DNA of 64,000 bases from Paraplanobispora takensis (lineage in GTDB: Bacteria; Actinomycetota; Actinomycetes; Streptosporangiales; Streptosporangiaceae). Positions 59,105-64,000 of this stretch are shown piece by piece (the first letter of the stretch is position 1; the number at the start of each line of letters is the position of its first letter). A program made the position numbers and the translations under genes. The notes below the pieces were generated by a model, which saw only the letters and a list, made by a program, of their open reading frames with translations, did no database searches and had not been told where the DNA came from. Location: assembly GCF_016863195.1 (NCBI RefSeq), contig NZ_BOOK01000027.1, forward strand, positions 101,184 to 165,183, written 5' to 3'.

Positions 59105-59932
59105 TCACACGGCGTCCGCGCTCTGGACGGTCATCGCCAGCAGGACCAGGGCGTCGTGCTCGGCCGTACCGGGCGCGGCCTGGTAGACCAGCATCCGCTG
59201 GCCGTCACCGGCGGTGGCGAGCACCTCGTTGGCCAGAGTGAGCGGGCCTATCACCGGGTGCCGGAACACGGTCCGGCCGCCGCGCTTGACCCACACCTCG
59301 TGCCGGCGCCACAGCGCGGCGAACTCACCGCTGGCCGCCGACAGCTCGGCGACCAGCGCGGCCACCTGCTCCGGGGCGGTCAGCTCGGCGGTGTGCAGGT
59401 GCGCGACGCCGTTGGCGGCCACCCTGTCCCAGTCGGCGAAGAGCGTCCGCGCGGCCGGGTGCAGGAAGGTGTAGCGGATCACGTTGCGCCGCGCGGGCGG
59501 CCACTCTCCGAGCCCGGCCAACAGGGCCAGCCCTTCGGGGTTGGCGGCCAGCACGTCGTTGACCTCGTTGAGCACATACGCCGGACCGGGCCGGAGCGAG
59601 TCCAGCAGCAGCCGCAGGCCGGGCCGGGCCGGTTGCCGCTCGGGGGGCCGGCGGCGCGGCGTCCGCCCGGCGGCCCGGTCGGCCAGGGCGAGCAGGTGGG
59701 CGTGCTCGTCGTCGGTGAGCCGCAGGGCCCGGGCCAGCGCGTCCAGCACCGCGTCGCTGGGCGCGCTCTCCCGGCCCTGCTCGATGCGGGTGTAGTAGTC
59801 CACGCTCACACCGGCCAGCGCGGCCAGCTCCTCACGGCGCAGGCCGGGGGTGCGCCGGGTGCCCGGCCCGGTGGGCAGCCCGACCTCGGCCGGGCCGATC
59901 CGCCCGCGCCGTACCCGCAGGAACTCCGCCAT
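59105..59932 (-). CDS. XRE-family regulator, MmyB-like
   Basis: A 275-residue protein: XRE HTH (TPGLRREELAALAGVSVDYY, then TRIEQGRESAPSDAVLDALA) at about 30-80 and a PAS-like MmyB ligand domain (GPAYVLNEVNDVLAANPEG, NVIRYTFLHPAARTLFADW). MmyB-type regulators bind fatty-acid-like ligands. It is divergent from an SDR gene with about 110 bases between, and probably controls it. Confidence 0.85.
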   Translation of the reverse strand: MAEFLRVRRGRIGPAEVGLPTGPGTRRTPGLRREELAALAGVSVDYYTRIEQGRESAPSDAVLDALARALRLTDDEHAHLLALADRAAGRTPRRRPPERQPARPGLRLLLDSLRPGPAYVLNEVNDVLAANPEGLALLAGLGEWPPARRNVIRYTFLHPAARTLFADWDRVAANGVAHLHTAELTAPEQVAALVAELSAASGEFAALWRRHEVWVKRGGRTVFRHPVIGPLTLANEVLATAGDGQRMLVYQAAPGTAEHDALVLLAMTVQSADAV

Positions 59933-60043
59933 CGCGTTCACGTCCCCGAGTGTGCCACCTGACGATCGGCCTGCGGGTGGCCGTGTCACACCCAGGAACC
60001 AGGCGGCCTTCCCTGCCCCGGCCGGGCGTCGGAGCCTTGGGGC

Positions 60044-60778
60044 ATGACGTACGCAATGATCATCGGAGGCGGCTCAGGAATGGGCCTGGCCCTGGCCCGC
60101 ACCCTGCTCGCCGAGGGCATGGACGTGACGATCGTCGGCCGGTCCGCCGACCGGCTCGCCGCGGCCCGGACAGAGCTCGCCGCGGCCCGGACGGAGCTGG
60201 AACGGGACGCGCAGGGCGGGCTCGACACGGTGACGGCGGACATCGGCCGGGCGGAGGACGTGGCCGGCCTGTTCGACCGGGTGGGGCAGGTGGAGCACGT
60301 GGTGGTCACCGCGATGGACGCGACCGGGGCGTACGGCCGCAGCGCCGACGTCACCACCGCGACCGCCCGGGCGGTCATCGACACCAAGCTGCTGGGCGCC
60401 TGGCTGGTCGGCAGGCACGCGGCGGGACACGTGACCGGATCGATCACCTACACCTCGGGCATCAACGCCTACCGGCCGAACGGATCGAACACGATCGTGG
60501 CCGCGGCCAACGGCGCACTCGCCTCGCTGGCCTACGGGCTGGCCGTCGAGCTGGCGCCCGTACGGGTGAACGTGATCTCCCCTGGCTGGGTGGACACCCC
60601 CCTCTGGGACCAGCTCGGCATGGACAAACAGACCGCCTTCACCCAGCTGTCCGAGCGCCTCCCGGCCCGGCGCATCGGCACCCCCGACGACATCGCCCAG
60701 GCGTTCCTGTCGGTGATGCGCAACGGGTTCATCACCGCGACGGTGCTGCACGTCGACGGCGGCCACCGCCTGAGCTGA
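60044..60778 (+). CDS. atypical SDR-family oxidoreductase lacking the Tyr-Lys pair
   Basis: A 244-residue SDR: GGGSGMGLALA cofactor loop at 8-18, VTADIGRAED, then ITYTSGINAYRP where Ser is kept. Where YxxxK is expected the sequence reads TIVAAANGAL, so both the catalytic Tyr and the Lys are missing. NVISPGWVDTPLW and HVDGGHRLS complete the fold. It may bind cofactor without ordinary catalysis. It is divergent from the MmyB-like regulator. Confidence 0.75.
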   Translation: MTYAMIIGGGSGMGLALARTLLAEGMDVTIVGRSADRLAAARTELAAARTELERDAQGGLDTVTADIGRAEDVAGLFDRVGQVEHVVVTAMDATGAYGRSADVTTATARAVIDTKLLGAWLVGRHAAGHVTGSITYTSGINAYRPNGSNTIVAAANGALASLAYGLAVELAPVRVNVISPGWVDTPLWDQLGMDKQTAFTQLSERLPARRIGTPDDIAQAFLSVMRNGFITATVLHVDGGHRLS

Positions 60779-60916
60779 GGGCTCCGGGTGTGACCGGCCC
60801 GAGGTGTCCGGCGCGACGGTGCGAGGTATCCGCTGCGGCGAGCCTGAGCTATCCGGCGCGGCGGCGTGAGGGACGTGGCCGGTGGACCCCGCCGCGCGGC
60901 CATGGGCCGAGTCACT

Positions 60917-61186
60917 TCACCGCGCGGCCGAGGACCGGGCCACCTTCTCGGGCGTGGCCCGCAACTCGCCCTCCAGCTCCTCGACGATCCGCTGGGCGAG
61001 CACCCGCAGCCGCGCCCGGCGCCCGGTCAGCTCTCCGGCGAAGTCCCGCGCCGCCGGACCCGTCCAGACGGCCTCACCGGTGAACGTCGCATGCGCCGGG
61101 TCCAGCGCCGCCTCCAGCTGCGCCGCGTGAATGCGCACCTTCTCCAGCACTCGCGCCAATTCTTCCCTACGGGGATTAGGGGCCAT
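60917..61186 (-). CDS. WXG100-like small helical protein
   Basis: An 89-residue helical-hairpin protein with WTG at the turn (EAVWTGPAARDF) near residue 42, as in WXG100/ESX-type proteins. There is no signal peptide. It lies just upstream of, and divergent from, a small lipoprotein gene. No type VII secretion ATPase is visible in the window. Confidence 0.55.
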   Translation of the reverse strand: MAPNPRREELARVLEKVRIHAAQLEAALDPAHATFTGEAVWTGPAARDFAGELTGRRARLRVLAQRIVEELEGELRATPEKVARSSAAR

Positions 61187-61299
61187 ATCCGGCGGTTCGG
61201 GGATCAAACGCTTCCCCTTTCTCCTTGGAACGACTTGTGCGCTCTCCCGGACGATATGAGATGGTGCGCTCAGACGGCCAGCTCTTTGGAGGGTATCCA

Positions 61300-61752
61300 A
61301 TGCCCCGTTCCAACCGAAGCCTTCCCGTACGGCTCGGCGCGACGCTCCTGGCGGCCGGTCTGGCCATGGCCGGATGCAGTGAGAACGAACCGACGGCGGC
61401 CGAGGCGGGCGCCACCCTCAAGACACACATTCTGAAGCTTCTCGACGAGGTGAGCGCCCAGAACGTGCAGGTCACCGACCCGGGCGGCAAGGACATCCCG
61501 TGCGGAGACGACAAGGCCAAACGCACCTTCGCCGCAACGGCACCGGATTCCTCTCCGGAACGGGCGCCTTACATACTGAACAACATCATGACAAGCGCTT
61601 TGGACCGAGTCGCCGACTATGACATCGCCGACAGCTCAGGCGCGGAGATCCGCATGACGAACGAATCCACGAAGACAGTCATCCTGCTGGATTCCACGAC
61701 GAAGGGCAGGTACGCCGTACGAGGCGAGACCCAGTGTCTCAGTCGGTCGTGA
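61300..61752 (+). CDS. small lipoprotein
   Basis: A 150-residue lipoprotein: basic N-terminus, hydrophobic core and lipobox AMAGC near residue 25, then an alpha/beta domain with two Cys (DIPCGDD and ETQCLS) that could form a disulfide. GGAGGG precedes the ATG. The last 14 bases overlap the convergent large gene. Function unknown; the context suggests an envelope role with the neighbouring WXG100-like protein. Confidence 0.75.
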   Translation: MPRSNRSLPVRLGATLLAAGLAMAGCSENEPTAAEAGATLKTHILKLLDEVSAQNVQVTDPGGKDIPCGDDKAKRTFAATAPDSSPERAPYILNNIMTSALDRVADYDIADSSGAEIRMTNESTKTVILLDSTTKGRYAVRGETQCLSRS

Positions 61753-63772
61753 GCTGCCCGCTCGTGTAAGTGCTTCTGCGATTGTACGAGTTCCCCTTGG
61801 CTCCGATAAAGTTATCGGCCTGTTTCGCGGCCACCTCTCCCAAGGAAAGATGATCGCCCTTTCCCATGCCATTGTCGACCAACCATTGGTCGAATGCTCT
61901 CACTCCTTCCGTACCTTCTTTGAGGATGTCCTCGAATGGGCGAAGGCCGCCATCAGAGTCGGCGATGACGCCGACCGGAGGCGTCCGGGCAGTGAATCCC
62001 TGTTCCATGAGGAGTTGAGCCATGTCACGACGGCGCCCCAACGTCTCTGCCTCATCCGACTCCAGGAGCTTCTTCACCTTCTCATCCACTTCCCGGCCGT
62101 AGGTGTAGTAGCCGGAGACTCCAGTGGACAGAGCAGTCCAGGTCCTGGGGATGGAAGCGAAGGGCTGAACCAGCCCGAGTGCTCCCATACCGAGGCCCCA
62201 TAGAAAGCTTTCGGCGTCCTCCGCCGCCTCGGCACCGTCGTCTCCGGGTTTGAGCACCCGTACGGCGGCCGCCAGCTCGGTGCCCCGGACGTTGCCCAGA
62301 GCCGCGAACAAGTCGTCCAGCGCAGCGACATCCCCACTGCTCTTCGCAGCGTCCGACGCATACGGAAGAACCCTGTGCAGGAACTCCCCCATGCCCTCGT
62401 CGAAGCGGAGCCGCGCGTCGGCGTCACCGGCGAAGGTGGTCATGAAGCGGAAGGTGTCCTCGGGGCTCAACCTGAAGGCACCGCGCAGCCCTGGAGCCGG
62501 TGTCCACTCGAACAGGCCCGGAGTGGTCCGCATGGCGCTGTCCTCGGCCACGTCGGCGTCACCGAGATCCGCACCCAGAGTGATCTCCGTGGCGTACGAG
62601 CCCGCGATCTCCGCCAAATGGATCCGGGTCGCGTCGTTCAACGACCACTCGTCCGCCGTGGTCATCACGGTGTAGGCGAAGAACGCCGCCTCCCGGCCGT
62701 GTTCACCGTCCTTCTCGTCGTAGGCGCCGGAGGCCGCGGCCAGAAGGCGTCCGAAGACCTCCGCCGTCTCGGGGGTCTTCCGTGCCCGCTCGTTGAGCCC
62801 CTCCAGGAACGCGGCCAATTCGGGCCTGCCGTCCCACTCATCCGGCAACGGCGGGAGAGGCCCGAAGGGAAGGGAGAGAGTCCGCGAAGCCGGGTCGGGG
62901 CCGAACCTGGCCGCCGAGCCGATCGCCAGGCGGGCAGCGGCGGGGTTGTTCCCCAGCGCGTTGAGCAGTCCCGCCAGGGTCGAGCCGCTGATCCGGCTGC
63001 CGGATCCCAGGGCGAGCCCGGCGATTCCGGCCAGCCACACATCCGGGTAGTCGCCGTGGCTCAGCAGGGCGGCGACCGCCTCCATGCCCTCGGTGTCCTC
63101 GGCCCTCGTCTTCTCCACTGCCTTCATCACCTCGGCGAACCCGGGAACCTCCGCCCCGCCGCCGACCGCGGAGGCGAAAGCCGTACCGGCAACACCGAGC
63201 GCGTCGGGCCGCTGATCATCGGGCAGGCGGCGTAGAGCGGCGGTGACATGCCTGATCCCGGCCGGACCGAGAGCGGCGAAGAACGCGGCGGTGAAGACGG
63301 CGTCGTGCTGGTGCGCCTCCAACTCTCCCAGCGCCACGGCGATCTCGTCGGAGGCGTACGGCCCGGCGAGGCGGAAGGCGTCCGGGTCGATGGCGGCGAA
63401 CCGCCTGCCCAGCTCGGCCCCCTGACGCCGGGCCTCGGCCGGAGCGAGCAGCGACGCCTCCCGGTAGGGCCGCAGACCCCGACCGGTCATCCCGGGCATC
63501 TCGGGCCCGGGAGCGGTGATGGTCGCCACCCGTTGACGCAGCTTGGGCAGTTGCTGCTCGGCCCAGCCACCGATCTCCCGGACGGGAGCCAGCCCGGCGG
63601 CGGACAGGTCCGCGGCGGTCAGCTCCCGGCGGATGTTCTCGGCCTGCTCGGCGATCACCCGCCCGGCCCGCTCGAGCTCCGCGATGAACCCGTTCATCAA
63701 CGCCGGGTCGATTCCGGAGAACCCCGGTGCGAGCGGCCCGGTACCCGGTGGCACAGAGGGGGACTCTGTCAT
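61739..63772 (-). CDS. large DUF6571-like helical protein
   Basis: About 677 residues. It starts with a WXG-type helical region (DPALMNGFIAELERAGRVIA, then WAEQQLP) near 15-80 and continues with a long helical body (AAFFAALGPAGIRHVTAALR, LNALGNN, ATEITLGADLGD). The layout resembles DUF6571-type actinomycete proteins and suggests a substrate or relative of type VII systems. No toxin domain is recognised at the C-terminus, which ends GKGNSYNRRSTYT-like but is not clearly catalytic. Starts at 63784 or 63793 are possible. Confidence 0.6.
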   Translation of the reverse strand: MTESPSVPPGTGPLAPGFSGIDPALMNGFIAELERAGRVIAEQAENIRRELTAADLSAAGLAPVREIGGWAEQQLPKLRQRVATITAPGPEMPGMTGRGLRPYREASLLAPAEARRQGAELGRRFAAIDPDAFRLAGPYASDEIAVALGELEAHQHDAVFTAAFFAALGPAGIRHVTAALRRLPDDQRPDALGVAGTAFASAVGGGAEVPGFAEVMKAVEKTRAEDTEGMEAVAALLSHGDYPDVWLAGIAGLALGSGSRISGSTLAGLLNALGNNPAAARLAIGSAARFGPDPASRTLSLPFGPLPPLPDEWDGRPELAAFLEGLNERARKTPETAEVFGRLLAAASGAYDEKDGEHGREAAFFAYTVMTTADEWSLNDATRIHLAEIAGSYATEITLGADLGDADVAEDSAMRTTPGLFEWTPAPGLRGAFRLSPEDTFRFMTTFAGDADARLRFDEGMGEFLHRVLPYASDAAKSSGDVAALDDLFAALGNVRGTELAAAVRVLKPGDDGAEAAEDAESFLWGLGMGALGLVQPFASIPRTWTALSTGVSGYYTYGREVDEKVKKLLESDEAETLGRRRDMAQLLMEQGFTARTPPVGVIADSDGGLRPFEDILKEGTEGVRAFDQWLVDNGMGKGDHLSLGEVAAKQADNFIGAKGNSYNRRSTYTSGQLTTD

Positions 63773-63861
63773 GCCGTCCATCATCGGTGACACGAGATCG
63801 GGACGCGAGCACCGGAGGACACGTGTGCACGACCGGATCGGAAGGGCCTCACTTGTAGGGA

Positions 63862-64000
63862 TCAAGGTGCTCGGTGGGTCCGACCAGGGCCGGGCGGAGG
63901 GAACCGACAGATCCGCTCATGTGCCCGGCGGAATTCGGCGGATACCTCTAGGGCCTGTATCAAAGCCTGCCGTGGCGGCCCCGCCGCGCTGAAGCTCATA
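63862..64000 (-). CDS. partial small protein at the window edge
   Basis: An open frame of about 45 residues runs from the right edge to a stop at 63862-63864. It has a helical stretch (RQALIQALEVSAEFRRAHER) and a Pro/Arg-rich end. An ATG stands at 63997-63999, but the gene may begin outside the window. It would be the first gene of the locus leading to the large helical protein. Weakly supported. Confidence 0.3.
   Translation of the reverse strand, partial: MSFSAAGPPRQALIQALEVSAEFRRAHERICRFPPPGPGRTHRAP

Overview
The window is high-GC DNA with frequent GTG starts, WhiB and ECF sigma genes, and actinomycete-type integrative conjugative elements that carry a single FtsK/TraB translocase. It is almost certainly from a filamentous actinomycete. 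A Streptosporangiales-like host is my inference from gene content, not something shown directly.

Layout. Bases 1-15916 are the right-hand part of a first element (here AICE-1), which abuts the 3' end of a tRNA-Arg(ACG) gene at 15917-15989. Its left end lies outside the window. It runs as one long, tightly overlapping operon: small regulators including a WhiB protein, a Nudix-RapZ-C fusion, a nucleotidyltransferase-fold protein, membrane and spread-type proteins, TraB, a DNA cytosine methyltransferase, a primase-polymerase plus helicase replication pair, an array of 8-bp iterons, Xis and Int. A DUF3800 cargo gene lies between int and the tRNA.

Bases 15990-27366 are chromosomal. They hold a two-component system, a MaoC hydratase, two ECF sigma factors with partner membrane proteins (one partner is an MltG-like transglycosylase), a MarR-controlled SDR, and a TetR-controlled alpha/beta hydrolase.

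Bases 27406-39550 are a complete second element (AICE-2), about 12.1 kb, inserted in a tRNA-Ser(GCT) gene. A tRNA 3' fragment remains at the left and an intact hybrid tRNA stands at the right. It has Int, Xis, a TraB translocase and a KorSA-like GntR regulator with operators at both the transfer and the xis-int promoters, but no recognisable replication gene. Its left side carries AT-rich foreign cargo: a membrane-anchored STAND-like NTPase with TPR-type repeats, beside a CutA-like gene. Next to these are a cupin protein, a regulator with an HTH and a degenerate Nudix box, and an RsbW-like ATPase.

Bases 39600-64000 are chromosomal. Notable parts are a three-gene translationally coupled cassette (Lgt-like protein, Pro/Gln-rich membrane protein, Tes-like radical SAM protein) at 46134-49035; a manganese-riboswitch-like leader before terC; a perfect 16-bp parS-like palindrome at 54423; a STAS/PAS-PP2C pair; and a small lipoprotein and WXG100-like locus at the right edge.

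The best candidates for something undescribed are the Lgt-like/radical-SAM membrane cassette, the NTPase-TPR cargo of AICE-2, the ECF sigma factor paired with a membrane MltG protein, and the Nudix-RapZ fusion in AICE-1.
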